DNA of 60,000 nucleotides, from NCBI RefSeq assembly GCF_030272615.1, contig NC_081415.1, positions 106,807,254 through 106,867,253 on the forward strand. The letters run 5' to 3'. Shown here in pieces: positions 1 through 11,821 of this stretch. Position 1 is the stretch's first letter. Every line of letters starts with the position of its first letter. A program made the position numbers and the translations under genes. The notes under the pieces are model-generated. The model made no database searches. It saw only the letters and a program-made list of their open reading frames with translations, and was not told the DNA's origin. Source of the DNA: Cryptomeria japonica (Eukaryota; Streptophyta; Pinopsida; Cupressales; Cupressaceae).

Positions 1-18
1 TGTTACTGTCATTACACT

Positions 19-552
19 CTAGATCTCATCAATAGAAACAACCTTATGTTTGTAAGGAGGCAAGGATCTTAACACCTTAGAAACAATCTCATCTTCCTCA
101 ATCCTTCCACTGGCACATCTGATACCAAGGACAAGATCATTTACCTTAGCCATGTATGAATGTATTTTCTCATCATTGCACATCTTCAATGTCTCATACT
201 TTCCTTTCAAGCTCTGTAACTTAGCAACCTTCACTTGACTATCACCTTCATACAAGATCTCAAGCTTCACCCAGATCTCATATGCAGTTTGAAGTTCTAT
301 TAAATTTGTCATTTTAAAATTATTTAGGGCACTAAGAAATGATTTCTTCACTCTGATGTTATATTTAGCTTCCTTAACTTCATCAGGAGTGGATGGTCCA
401 TTCTGAAGAACAACATAGGCTTTCTTAGTAATCTTCCAGTAATCTTCTCCAAGACATTTCAAGTGCACATCCATCCGGTTCTTCCACACAGTATAGTTGC
501 TTCCATCAAACCTTATACTATCCTTCTTGAAAAGAATACCTTGAGCTTCCAT
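19..552 (-). pseudogene. gag: copia gag (UBN2-type) N-terminal fragment
   Basis: 177 codons from an ATG about 55 bases after the primer site. The product would be the capsid-like Gag that packages element RNA in cytoplasmic particles. It begins with a stretch holding RFDGSNYTVWKNRM, typical of plant copia Gag (F-x-G-x-N-Y-x-x-W), followed by an all-helical region with W-V-K-L and KLQSLKGKYETLKM, as in UBN2-family Gag. It ends at a TAG after SIDEI, inside the region where Gag normally runs on toward the zinc knuckle, so this looks like a premature stop in a decayed copy. No zinc knuckle is reached before the window edge. The family call is strong; whether the stop is real decay or an assembly error cannot be told here. 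Confidence 0.8.
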
Positions 553-609
553 CCTGGATATTCCTCAAGCGAATAATATACTACCAGAGGATCTATCTCT
601 GATATCAAT

Positions 610-1836
610 TGTTAGCAGCAATCAAGAAGGAAGACTGAGATGGGGGGGTGAATTAGTCTTCACCAGAAATTAGATAATCAAACACCAAAGCATAAATACA
701 TAAATTACAGCAATAAATAGATCAACACAACACACAATACCAAGATTTTGACGTGGAAAACCCGGTCAAGGGAAAAACCACGATGAGAACCTACCCACAA
801 TAAGATGATACTTTGCAATAGTAAGGGAAAATATTATAATGGGGAATGCACATGCATTCAAGCAAACTACCTAGAGCTCACTACTCAAAAGATATTTTCT
901 TAGAAGGATACAACCCTCAGGGAACTCTCACTGACTTACAAAAATGATTCAGACTACAATTCGAAAGAAATGAACTGCAATGATAGCATCTACAAATGCC
1001 TGATGGTAGTTCTGATTAAGCACAGTTGTCTTCCCTGCAATACCAAACTCACCACAACACTTCACTTAATGATATATCCTCTTTTCACACATACAACTCT
1101 CTCTGATAATGTAGACATAAAATTGACACCTAAATTACATTAGTATATCACCTATATATACATATCATCAACCTTGATAGCAAGGTCGGCTAAACCCTCA
1201 ACCCTCAACACATAAATACAAAAATTACATTGCATGATACAAAGATCGACCACTAGACCAATATTATTATTTACATCACATATCATGGACCTAATTCAAA
1301 TTCTAAAACATGCAACACCACCATAAATCATGCCAAGACCAATTGCAACACGCTACACCATCAGAAATACCGCATAACAGGAAAATCATCATTGATTCAT
1401 AAAAATCACCAAAACTCACACAAAGATCAATGCAGATTGCCAAAATAAATTGGACATGACTAGGAAACACCAGCAAACACATTGGAATCATCCGGAATAG
1501 TTTCACCAACATCTCTTTTCAAATCTTCATCGGTCAACATCTCAAGGCTCAAGAACACAACCAATCAGCAACTATAATGAGGAAATATAACTTGTGGAGA
1601 ACCAAATCACAAACCATCTAAAATGAAGATACACAGGATCATCCCAAACAATTTCCCAAAGTCTCAGCACAAGCTCTGATCATATTGGAATATACCAGAG
1701 GGAATAGCGACGGGAACACCAAAAGGAACTGGTAATCAAAGAACTACAAACCGGATTAGAAAATCTTCCCAAGCTCACCGAAATAACTCAAAAGAAAATG
1801 TTGACATCAATAAAAACAAAATATCCAAATCCAACA
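610..1836 (-). repeat. copia LTR (5' LTR of minus-strand element)
   Basis: On the minus strand it starts TGTTGGATTTGG (plus-strand ccaaca ends at 1836) and ends TGCTAACA (plus-strand tgttag starts at 610), giving the usual TG...CA ends. It is 1227 bp, against 1348 bp for the plus-strand relative at 3177-4524. A TATA-like GTATATATAGG lies at about 1150-1163 on the minus strand. The other end of the element is outside the window, so no target duplication can be checked. Confidence 0.8.
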
Positions 1837-2409
1837 AACTACAATAATGAGGTCTGTATTGTCATCGTACAAAGAACTGTTACAACATATTTATGTAAAT
1901 TTCTGAGTGTTTATTGAAATTTGATCACTATCTTACATCCAAGCTTCACCATCATCCTTTCTCCTCAACCTCCAAGGCCTTAAGAAAGGTTTCTCCAACC
2001 AACTCCAACTTAAATTTGAATTAGGTAGTCATTGGAGGGAGATTAGTTACAATTTGACAACAAATTGATAGCAAAAGTTGTCATCCGACTTGACAACTTT
2101 GCACAAACTTGACAACTTATGACATCTGCCTATGTAACCTATTAGGACACATCATAAACCTGAAAAATAGGCCACATAGGAGCCAAAATACATTTCTTTC
2201 TTCATTTAGGCATTCTGGATGTCATTTGACCACGGTTGACCAAATAGGTCCTAAGAAGCTCATACTACAAAATGGCATCAAAGCCTTACATGGCTAATCG
2301 AAACAACTCAAATGGTATTGAAAGACCTTAGTACAAATTTAAATAAATCAAAGAACATAAAAACACTTATAAGAGCCTTCAATTCTCAAATCATCTTCAA
2401 ATCCTACAA
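1837..2409. other. unassigned spacer between two copia remnants
   Basis: About 570 bases with no convincing ORF or known domain. It repeats short phrases around TTGACAACTT and ACTTGACAA near 2050-2120, suggesting small local duplications. It is either host DNA or undetectably decayed transposon sequence. Confidence 0.5.
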
Positions 2410-2809
2410 GGTGCTCCTACACCACATGGTCCAGTAAGAAGCAAGATGTTGTATTCTTATCTACTGTTCAAGCTGAACACATTGTTGCTGCTAGTAATTA
2501 TACTTAGGTAGTTTCGACAAAGAAGATGTTGAAGGATATTAGAGTGATTTATGATAAGCCTACTATTATATATTGTGATAATTCAAGTGTTATCAATATT
2601 TCAAAGAATCTGGTGTTGCATTCTAAAACAAAACATGTGTCCATTAAGTATCATTTCTTGAGGGAGAAAGTCAATGATGAGAAAGTCATATTAGAATATG
2701 TATCTACAAAGGATCATATTACAGATATTTTCACTAATATTTTTCTTCAAGATACATTTGTCTATTTGAGAGAAAAGATAGGGGTCTCTCCCCCTCTTGA
2801 TGAGAACTA
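2410..2809 (+). pseudogene. pol: copia RNase H domain fragment
   Basis: Remnant of the ribonuclease H domain that closes copia Pol and removes RNA from the RNA:DNA hybrid. Readable from WSSKKQDVVFLSTVQAEH (from 2427), which matches the W-S-S-K-K-Q-x-x-V-x-L-S-T-x-E-A-E block; here the E-A-E catalytic region reads Q-A-E. It runs through a TAG after SNYT, continues in the same frame with YCDNSSVINISKN (the C-D-N motif with the third acidic residue), the H-x-x-I-K-Y-H-F block and the closing V-S-T-K-D-H-I-T-D-I-F-T segment, then stops at 2808-2810. Dead by truncation and by the internal stop. Confidence 0.85.
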
Positions 2810-3176
2810 GATCCATAGAGTTGCATCAACTTGGTGGACTTCGTAGCCTTATCTTTTTATCCAGGTTGATGAGTTGGTGTCGCTATCCAGCTAAAGTTTT
2901 CAGTGTGTGATTTTGATGATCAGTTGTGAGTCTATCCTAAGGGGGATATTGTCCTTCTTAGAGGATAATTTTTTTGGGAGAGAAGCATGATTTGTATTCT
3001 GTCTTTGGAATTGTTGTCAAAGGGGGAGAGAAGCATGTGAAAAATTGCTCTATCTTTGAAGATTTGTGTGCATTATCTTAGGGGGAGTTTGTTGCAGATT
3101 GCTAGTGATTAATTCATTCCTTTGAATTGATTATTTTTCACATTCATATATTGCCATCAATGCCAAAGGGGGTGAT

Positions 3177-4524
3177 TGTTGGATATTGTTGCTTCTAGGA
3201 TATGTTGTTGTCATTGATGTCAACATATTCTTGTGTTCTAGTGTTGCAGTAAGTTGTTTGGTGTTCAAGTGTTTGCATTGAGTTTATATGGTTGGTTTAT
3301 CTATTATGGATGCTAGAATACTTCATTCCTTATTGGTTTTGGTGATCCAAAAGTTTACTTGATCATATTATTTGATCTGGTTTGAAGTTTAGTCTTTTTG
3401 TTTAGTGGTTGGCAGATTCTGGTATTGATCCATTGTGCTCTGGTATGATCATATCTTTGGTTGTAGATTTGGGAGAATGTTTTGGATGTTCATGTGTATC
3501 TTCATTTCAGATGGTTCATGAGTTGGTGCTCTGCAAGTTATCTTTATAGTCTGAATTGTTGTTGTTAAGTGTTCCTAAGAGTTAGTTTGTTGATCGATGA
3601 AGATTTGAATAAGTGGTGTTGGTGTAGCTATTGCGGATGGATCTAACATGCTTGTTGGTGTTTCCTGATGCTTTCCTATTTTTTTTTGGTCCATATTGAT
3701 CCTTGTGTGTGGTATTGGTGATTTTGCTAAACCGGTGAAGTTTTTCATGTTATGTGATATTTTTGGTGGTGTAGCATGTTGCAATTGATCTTGGCAAGAT
3801 TTCTAGTGGTAATGCGTGTTTGGAGATTTGGTTTGGATCCATGCTATATCATCTATGAAATTATATTGGTTTGGTGGTTTATTTATGTATCATGTGATGT
3901 AATCTTATAATTGAGAGTTGAGGGTTTGGTTGACCTTGTAGTCAAGGTTGATGAATTGTATAAATAGGTGTTAGATTCATGTAATTTGGGGATGGTCGTA
4001 GTGTCTACATTATCAGAGAGTTGAGTATGTGTGCATAAGATAATTTATCTTTTGGTATGATGTATTTAGTAGAGATTATTGCAGGGCAGATAAATGAGCT
4101 TAACTAGAACTGTCATCAAGCATTAGCATATGTTATTTTTGTAGTTCATATTATCTAGATTGTAGTATGAACATTATTGTAAGGCAGTGAACCTTCCTCA
4201 AGGGTTGGATCCTTCTAGGTCATTATATCTTGAGAAGTGAGCTCTAGGTAGTGTTCTTGAATGCATGTGCATTCCCCATTCTAATATTTACACATGCTAC
4301 TAAAAAGTATCATCTTATTGTGGGTAGCTTCCCACTGTGGTTTTTCCCTTAACCAAGTTTTCCACATCAAAATCTTGGTGTTATGTGTGTTTTTGTTATT
4401 TTCTTTATCTTTATTCCTATTGTTGTTAGTTGGAATCTAAGATTGTGCTTAATTGGTTAAATCTGATGAAAACTAATTCACCCCCCCCCCCTCTCTTAGT
4501 TTTCCTTCATTATTGCTACCAACA
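3177..4524 (+). repeat. copia 3' LTR
   Basis: Starts TGTTGGATATTG right after the polypurine tract and ends GCTACCAACA. A textbook TATA box, TGTATAAATAGG, is at 3957-3968, which would place U3 at about 780 bp and R-U5 at about 560 bp. A C-run (CCCCCCCCCC) lies about 40 bases before the 3' end, matching the G-run in the minus-strand copy at about 641-647. Confidence 0.85.
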
Positions 4525-4526
4525 GT

Positions 4527-6910
4527 TCCCCCTCCTCATCTCCTCCCAATGGACCTACATCTCTTGTGGGTGCATCTTCAAGGAAGATGGATGTAGGCCC
4601 CTTAACAACCCACCAGTCTACATAGCCCAAAGTAACTTCAACATCATCAACATCTAGTTGTGGACACACATCTTCATTGTCACTCTTAGAGGGTCTCTCA
4701 AGTGCATCTCCAATGGCAAGTTGTGGAATATTTTAGGGCCTCATAGCTGTAGCATCCTAAAATTGTGACACTTGCAATTTCGACCGTATTTGGGTCTTCA
4801 CGATGGAAACACAACACTGAACCTGAATGGAGACCCTGAAACTTGTCCATGACATCAAAAACTGCATTTTTCAGCACCCTGGCCTGATCCTCCTTGCACC
4901 CTGCTGTCCCTGGAGGTGGGACCATGGCGCCCAGCGCCCTGGTCCCTGGCCCTATTTTGGGCCTGCTCTCTTTTGGGTCTCGGGTCTTTATGTTTGCAAA
5001 TTGGAAAATAATCTTCCCAGGTCGGCCTAAGGTCGGAAAAATCAGTCTTTTCACCCTAATTGACAAGTATATAAACTACATTTCCTCTCCCATTTTAAAA
5101 AAGATGGAAAAAAAGGCGGAAGCGACATTCAAACATTCAAGCATTCAAGCATTCAAGCATTCCTTCAAGCAATTGATCATTCTAAGTCTCCATTCAAGGC
5201 TAAGTGTTGTATTCAAGACAAGGATTCAACCATTGAAGAGGAGATCACATACCACATACAACATACAACATACAACAACATCTACACCTTCGCATGTAAG
5301 AATACAAACATTCTTACAACAAGGTACTAGTACTTGTTTTACATTACAATCATTTACATTTACAACATTCTCATTTCTTGGTTAATTCCAAAACCGGGGT
5401 TTGACCTAAGGGCAAACCCCTAATCCCTAACCCCCCAATCGTCCTCTCTTTTCTGTGTGTAGGTTGCAGGTACGCGGCTATAATTGAAGATCTGGAATCC
5501 TTGTGCAGAGACGAATAGATCCCCCTTCATTTCGCAAATTTTTCGGAGGACCGTGTGCATGTCGGGCACCATCGTCCTGTCAACTTTTGCTCAAATTTGC
5601 AGAACAACACCGTCTTGACATTTTACTGCTAATTCCAGGTCCGCAGCTTCATCCTATATTCCTATCTCTATTTATAAGTGAATCTTTCTCACTTTACATG
5701 CATTCCTAGCTTAATCCTTCTATCTACATTCTTTACAAAAGAGGGTAGCCTTGCTGTCTTAACCCTTGAAACTCATTTAGAATCCAATCTTGCATTGTGT
5801 GGGATTGGATCTTGTGGGTTTCAACCCCTCTTTTGAATGTAAAGTCTCTCCTAAGTGAAAACCGTCAACCCTAGTGATCCCCTTTCTCTCTCCTTGGAGT
5901 GGTGGGGGGAACACTTAGGGTTCGCTTGCGATTTTCTGCTTTACAATAGCACTCCTCATTGATTGAATATATGTTGACACCATCATCAATAGTGTCTAAA
6001 CATGCCCAAATTTTTGCATGAATTGATGCCAAAAGTAAGCAACAATAATGTGGTCATGACGGTCGGTGACAAAACAATCACATTACATCCTATCTAACTA
6101 TGTATGGTTTGTAGACCACATGCCATCTCTCGATATGGATGGATGTCACCATCTCTAAGGTTGTCTATGGTGACTCTCCAGTACATCGAGTCACCTAATC
6201 TCCACTCACCCCATCATAATGGATAGGAATGAACTTGTGGCATCTAAACAATAATATGACAAGGGAACCCCACTATCCTTTTGCCCATGATATGCTCAAA
6301 TATCCACACATGTAGTAAGGTGTAGGTGGTGATGTTGTACTACTCATGGTGTACATACTTTCTAAGATCATGATATAAATAGGTGAGCATGTTTTTCCTG
6401 CATGCAAACACGGTACCTTTCTCCTCCACTTCTTTAATATCCAAACAAGGGTCATCGATAGGTGATAGCTCCGTTCATCTTTTACAACTCTGAGTGCCAC
6501 TATAATAGTCATGATTTTATGGATGAGAAGCATTGCTACATGTCCCTATCTTAGAGCTTAGAGGTATATGTGCTTGCTCATGTCTATGACCTAGCCCATG
6601 CACCACTCATTCCCTATCTATATACCTTGAGGTGATAAGAGTAGGTCAACTACTACTCACTAACCTTGAATATGTAGGCACATAATTCCATACACATCCA
6701 ACAAAGTAACAATCATATCCCTTGTTTGGAGATGGAAGGACATCATATCCACATCCCATCTCTCCATCAAGGCTCTAAACATTAGTGTAGAAATGAAACT
6801 TTGGCAACTAATGGACCCACTAAAGTCCTACATGACTAAGCTACTAAACGTAGCTTGCTACATCAATTGGGAAACAAGATCAGTAGATGGCCACTCGTAT
6901 GCTCTCAAAC
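4527..6910 (-). pseudogene. plant mobile domain (PMD, MAIN-like) gene remnant, split by a solo LTR
   Basis: Minus-strand remnant of a plant mobile domain protein, a family found both in Mutator-type transposons and in host genes such as MAIN. Reading downward: LMERWDVDMMSFHLQTRDM (about 6776-6720) followed by IVTLLDVYGIMCLHIQG matches the L-x-x-R-W...F-H-L...E-x-T-V-T-L-x-D-V...G-L-P-x-x-G signature. Then YLYHDLRKY and LLHVWIFEHI (about 6390-6290) match the middle block with its W-x-x-E-H. YWRVTIDNL...DIHPYREM (about 6185-6130) matches the R-x-x-L-D...W-x-P-Y block. Frameshifts and stops lie between these blocks. Beyond the inserted LTR an acidic open frame (about 4720-4527) may be the C-terminal tail. 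The family assignment is strong; whether it was a transposon or a host gene is open. Confidence 0.75.
4748..5945 (+). mobile_element. gypsy-type solo LTR with target-site duplication
   Basis: 1198 bp from TGTAGCATCC to CTGCTTTACA, flanked on both sides by the perfect 5-bp direct repeat ATAGC (4743-4747 and 5946-5950). No second LTR or internal region is present, so this is a solo LTR left by recombination between two LTRs. A TATA box (TATATAAA, about 5068-5075) is followed by a leader with small CAAGCATT tandem copies (about 5140-5160) and a pyrimidine-TGTGTGTAG stretch at about 5450 resembling a splice acceptor. Orientation is taken from the TATA box. It splits the minus-strand PMD remnant. 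The LTR has a locally GC-rich part (4890-4980), unlike its surroundings. Confidence 0.85.
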
Positions 6911-7845
6911 CTCTAGTAGTACTTACAAATAGTTCACTCTATCAATACTTACATCATAATTTCATTCTAAAAAAAATCTACATTAATATCTACTTTACTT
7001 ATTTCTTCTTAAGCCCTTTGGACGGAACCACATTTGAAGGATGCTAGTGTGTTGAGTCCCTGGGACATTAAAACATCCAGAGTTCTCTAGTGTGAATCCT
7101 AGATGCTAGGGCTTGTGTGTCCAAGGATGAACATGATGGAATAATAAATGTACAAACTTTAGACACATGTGATACATCAAAAAATAAATCTCCTATAAAA
7201 TACATTAATTCACTCAAATGATGTCAAACGAGGCCTACATCATCTGAGTGCTCACCATGCTCCATGGCAGTGTGTAGCTCCTTTATCAATGTAGGCTATC
7301 TTGTCTATGATGCATTTTCACTATGACTCTATATAAATCAAAACAAAAATCCTTGTTGCAATATTTAGTGAAAATGACCCTTCTAGGGGACCACCTCTTG
7401 AGTATATAGATAAATTTTGACCCAAAATTTTCAAAAACTTTTGTGGTGATTTTGGATCATCCTCTTTCCTATTTTTATACCCACATCACTAGACAAAAAC
7501 ATTGAGGGGTCATATACCCATCCTTTATCATATTTTTATTTTTGACTTGTACTAACTCCTCTTCAACATTATTCTCCCCAAAGTAGCTTCTTCTGATTTT
7601 GGTGATAACAAAGTTTGATTGTTACAGTACTTGGATTTTCACACCAGACATTGCAATTTTTTGTTGAGAATTGGAGGCATCATTGGTATTCGCTTGGTTG
7701 ACCTTTGTGGCCTCTACAGTATCCTTTTTCTGAGGTAATTAATACATTTAATGCATTGTATAGATTTAATGAACATATCTTTCTCAACTAATTTAGTACA
7801 CACTTGATCCCTTGAGTCGATTAGTTCACTAAAGTGGAGACAAAA
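6911..7845. other. no gene seen
   Basis: About 930 bases of AT-rich sequence with no domain-like ORF. It may include the 5' flank of the PMD remnant, because faint in-frame minus-strand residues continue a little above 6850. Confidence 0.4.
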
Positions 7846-8880
7846 TGTGGTGTCACACATTGCACCCAGTGCATTTTTTATACTTTCTTGTTAAGCCTAA
7901 TACATTTATGATAAAATTATGATCGATATTTAATCATTCTAACATCATGAATCCTAAAGATGAAGTAGCGTTGACCACCTTGGAGCCTTATTTGCGACTA
8001 TTTTGGGCTAGACGTAACATGACACGTGGACATCCACACAACACACAAACCTCCCAAAATATTCCAAATTCAAAATGACATATTCCACTTCAAATTTTGA
8101 CATGTGTCCCTTCACTTCAGCACATTCGAAAAGGCTATTCTCACTCATTCTAAGTATCAAAACCCCACTTTAGTGAACTATCTCTCTCTCTCTCCCATTC
8201 AAAGCTCTCACTTTCTATAGTGAAGATCTACTAAAATTCACACACAAAGCACTATCATACTACTATCTCAATAGAGGAGTTTGGCTATAACGCTCTTCTT
8301 CTCTCTTATCTTATCTTTCTTTAATATTGTAATATTTCATTATTTTAGCAATCAAATCTTTAAATGCTTCTATTATCTAATTGCATTTTGATAAATTTAT
8401 CTCAATATCTTTTGTAATAGGAGATTTAAGTAGGGATTATTTCTATTACATAATCTTTTTATTGTTTATCCAATCTATCTATCTATCTAGTTGTTTGTGG
8501 AGGTGGAAACACCAAAATAGGGGTTTGACTAAGGAAAAATCATATACTTACCCCAACATTTTTCTTATCTTAATATATATAGGTGGAAAATAGGTCTAGA
8601 AGAAACAAACCTAGATTGTAGGAGTGATTTTGTACAATTACTATTTTATGTCCATATAGATGACAACATGTTGCACAGATGTCTCCATGGCATGCTACCA
8701 TTTGAGGTTGAGGATCAATATAAATTACAATACAAATTTTGTGTTCCATGCGTTCTTTGTTTCTATAGTCAAAAAAAATTTACCATTATTGGATATCTTG
8801 TTATTTATTGTTTTTTTTACAAGTATAATAGTAGGCAGTTCTTTATATCATATTGAGTCACCAGAGTTCTAGTTTAGTGA
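7846..8880 (+). repeat. probable degraded gypsy-type LTR
   Basis: Begins TGTGGTGTCACACATTGCAC and contains, at about 8505-8560, a phrase (ACCAAAATAGGGGTTTGACT, then ACTTACCCCAAC) that parallels the phrase in the solo LTR at about 5390-5440 (CAAAACCGGGGTTTGACC, then CCCTAACCCCCC). Both are followed by a T-rich stretch ending in TAG. A CT-repeat lies at 8180-8195. The 3' end is not clear and no target duplication was found, so this is inferred from shared layout only. Confidence 0.35.
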
Positions 8881-10249
8881 GGTAGAAAAGATAAGTTTCT
8901 TCCTCAAGGCTCATCATTTTGAGGGTAGCAAACCCCCTCCTCCTTAGAAGTAAAAACTCCATTGTAGCAACTCCACATCTTAGAAGAAAACATATTCATT
9001 AAAGTCACTAACCTTAATGTTAGGGTCACAAGATAAGTTTTACTTAGGAAAAAATCTACCTCTATGGGAGGAACAAGAGTAAAATCAAAAGAAACAAAAG
9101 AAAAAATGCACAGCCAAAAATAAGCACTAGAAATTGGCCCTAAACACTTAGAGGCCACAAAAGCTAAAATAGACATAAGGTCCACAAAACCTTCTTGAAC
9201 AACAACTTCAACCATAAGACATAGGAGAAACCACAAATTCAGAAGGAAACCCACCAAAAAAAGCCACACTAGAACCCCCACAATAATGGAAACAAGCTCC
9301 CAAACAACACCGACAACCAACCAACCTAGCTTTAAACCTATAGCCTCTATATTCTAGATGCAAAAACTATGGACTAGTTTCTCTAAGGATGCAACAATCA
9401 TAAAAACATCCTCCATAGGGCTCATAGAAGCATCCTCCTCTATGTCAACTTCAACAAGAACCCCACTAAAAAAAAAGAATAACAAATGTAGACTGCATCT
9501 AGCAAGGACCCCAAACACAACTGACCCATAAGTGGCCTCATAAAAATCACCATACACGGCCAAGAAAAAACACCCAAACCCTTAAAATAGATTAACTTTG
9601 GAGAAACACCTAGAAGCATGGAAATAACTAAGAATCCATCCTTGTAACACCTAGGAACAATACCCAAAAGTGGTTCCCAAACTAGAATAGCTCCAAAATC
9701 AACCACAATAGGGCCCCTTACAACAAAGGAGAAACCTCTTTTAGAGCTACTAAACCAGGCATTTCAATACCAGATGATGGAACCATTGGAAAATAACCTC
9801 TCCATTGCATAGAGCCAAGTCAAGAAAACCTCTAAGGAAAATATCCAAACACAAAATACCAAAAGCACTATGAAGCTACTAGAAAATAAGAGAGAAAACC
9901 CCACTAGTGACAACCTCAACACAACACCCAACCAAGTCATGGACACCCCTAGGGTGAAAATTATAAACACCCCAAGTAGAGAAACTCCACATAGACTAGA
10001 TACCATGGAGGCATGCCATCCTGAGGCCATACTAAAAATTCATATAAACACCACATGACAACAAAGAAAAAACAAAACCCTTGCCACAACCTAGGACAAG
10101 GTCTAGCCCATCTACAACCAAAGCATCACCTTCCTTGGATGCATCCTTAAAAATATATTCACTCAAAATACTAACACTGCTCCCACTCTCTGTATTTAAT
10201 AATTTTGCAGTGTTGTAAACTATATATATAAACAATTCCACACTAATTT
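8881..10249. other. unassigned low-complexity-like region
   Basis: About 1.4 kb with strong strand asymmetry: the plus strand is rich in A and C, the minus strand in G and T. Minus-strand frames give long hydrophobic Val/Leu-rich translations and plus-strand frames give Lys/Pro/Thr-rich ones. A plus-strand frame at about 9870-10058 is Asn/Thr/Pro-rich and recalls the basic first ORF of LINE-type elements, but no reverse transcriptase or endonuclease motif is nearby. I cannot assign it. Confidence 0.3.
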
Positions 10250-11821
10250 TGGACCCACTTTGATAGATGTTCCTAATTTATGCCTAATTATGCCTAGTTT
10301 TAGGAATGACATATATCATGTACAAAATCAAGGTATGAAGACCATCTGTAAGAGGAATGTAAATATGACCAAGATGTCACAAAATTCCATTTGACTCTAA
10401 TGAGTAACCTGAAATCCTACCCTCAAGGTCTCTCCCAGACTCAATCTCTTCTCTCACCTCCTAATATAAGGTATCACTAGGAAGTTCCTTAAGGATGCAA
10501 CTCTGCAAATGAACACTAGGAGTCATAACTAAAATCTCATGCATCTTACTCAAGGCATCTTTAACAACATTATTCTTACCCTAGATGTAGTAGACATAAA
10601 AATCATACTCACAAAGAAACTCCATTCAGCTATGTTGCCTAGCATTAAGTTTTAAATGAGTAAAGATATACTACAAACTACAATGATCACTATGCCACTC
10701 AAATTGATGACCTAAGAGAAAGTGCCTCCAATTCACAAGTGCATGCACAACTAATACTAACTCCAATCATGGGTGGGGTAGTTCAACTCATGATCCTTCA
10801 TCTTACAGGACATACGCAATAATTCATCCATCTTGCATGAGAACTATCCCCAACCCATCCAATTATGAATCAATAAAAGCAACAAATTATTCTATTGGAT
10901 TTGGTACTACCAAGATAGATCGACTTGGTCAAATGCTCCTTTAGAGCCTAAAAATTTGCCTCCTACTACTCCAACCCCACATACTTATTCCCTTTTTCTC
11001 TAAAGAGAAGTGATAGGATGTGCCAACCAAAACATCTCTCACAAAATAATGGTAATAACCTACCAAAAATTTGAAACTATGAACCTTTGGGATATAAGTC
11101 AGCATTGGCCAATCCACAATTGCCTGAATCTAAGAGGGATCCACTGAGATAGTCTCTCTTGAGCTAATATGACCCAAATATCTCACCTAAGTCTAGAGGA
11201 ATGTGCACTTAGTCAAGTTGGCATACAAATGGTGATCATAAAGACACTACAAAACCAAATTGAAGTGGACCTCATGTTCCTCCACTTTAATTGAATATAC
11301 TCAAATATCATCAAGAAACACAAGGATAAATCAGACAAGGTAGGTGAAGAACACTCCATTTATCAAACTCATAAAGATTGATGGTACATTGCTCAACACA
11401 AATGAGAAAATCGATCTCATAATGTCCATAATGGGTGTAAAATGAAGTTTGATAAATTTCATCCTCATGGATGTAAAGTTGATGATACCCTTACTTGAGG
11501 TCAAACTTATAGAACACTCTAGCTCCCTTCATCTGATTGAACAAGTCATCAATCCTCGGCAATGGATATTAGTTCTTCATCATCACCTTATTCAACTGCT
11601 GGTAATCTATGCACATGAAAAGAGAATCCTTCTTAATGAAGATCACAAGTTTTCCCAAAAAAGAAATACTAGGATAAATATGGCCTTTGGCGAACAACTC
11701 TTTCAATTGCAAGTGGATCTCACTCAACTCTTAAGTGGTCAAATAATAAGGTTCCCTAGAAATGGGTTTTGCTCCAAGAACAAGATTAGTGCAGAATTCT
11801 ATATCACACTTAGGTGGCATG
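10250..11821 (-). pseudogene. pol: gypsy A pol: RT, RNase H and start of integrase (degraded)
   Basis: Minus-strand Ty3/gypsy Pol, full of stops and frameshifts, reading from 11821 down. Blocks in order: CDIEFCT...LVLGAKPISREPYY (linker into RT), CIDYQQLNKVMMKN and YPLPRIDDLFNQMKGA...FYKFDLK-GYHQL (RT palm with the first catalytic Asp), TSFYTHYGHYE, LVFLDDI (an F-x-D-D active site, near 11306-11320), an RNase H part with VVHALVNWRHFLLGHQFEWHSD, and finally IYIPLTDGLHTL (about 10330), which is the start of the integrase zinc-binding region. Sequence below about 10250 no longer matches. The rest of the element (protease and gag) continues at 21730 on the far side of gypsy B, confirming that one element was split. 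Confidence 0.85.

Larger units (their letters stand above)
1..1836 (-). mobile_element. Ty1/copia retrotransposon, 5' part (LTR + start of gag)
   Basis: Reading on the minus strand, this is the 5' end of a copia element: an LTR (1836 down to 610), a primer-binding site and the first part of gag. The left window edge cuts the rest. The primer site just after the LTR (about 609-593) contains TATCAGAG, a degraded form of the TGGTATCAGAGC sequence that pairs with initiator tRNA-Met in plant copia elements. The LTR is clearly homologous to the plus-strand LTR at 3177-4524: both hold TTGATGTCAACAT near the start, TATCATCTTATTGTGGGTAG-like sequence later and a C-run before the 3' end. Two members of one family therefore lie head to head about 1.3 kb apart. 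Confidence 0.85.
2410..4524 (+). mobile_element. Ty1/copia retrotransposon, 3' part (RNase H + 3' LTR)
   Basis: A 5'-truncated plus-strand copia element of the same LTR family as 1-1836. It keeps only the C-terminal RNase H coding region, about 370 bases of untranslated sequence, a polypurine tract (GCCAAAGGGGG, 3162-3172) and the 3' LTR. The break near 2410 falls inside pol, so most of the element was lost by deletion or recombination. Confidence 0.85.

Noticed and set aside
610-4524. A single copia element bounded by the LTRs at 610-1836 and 3177-4524
   Set aside because: The LTRs are in opposite orientation, the coding parts read outward on one side and toward the LTR on the other, and only 1.3 kb lies between; they are two fragments.
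8904-9706. Minus-strand Val/Leu/Phe-rich ORFs that look like membrane proteins
   Set aside because: They overlap in several frames and reflect G/T-rich strand bias; no start context or conserved pattern, so no membrane protein is claimed.
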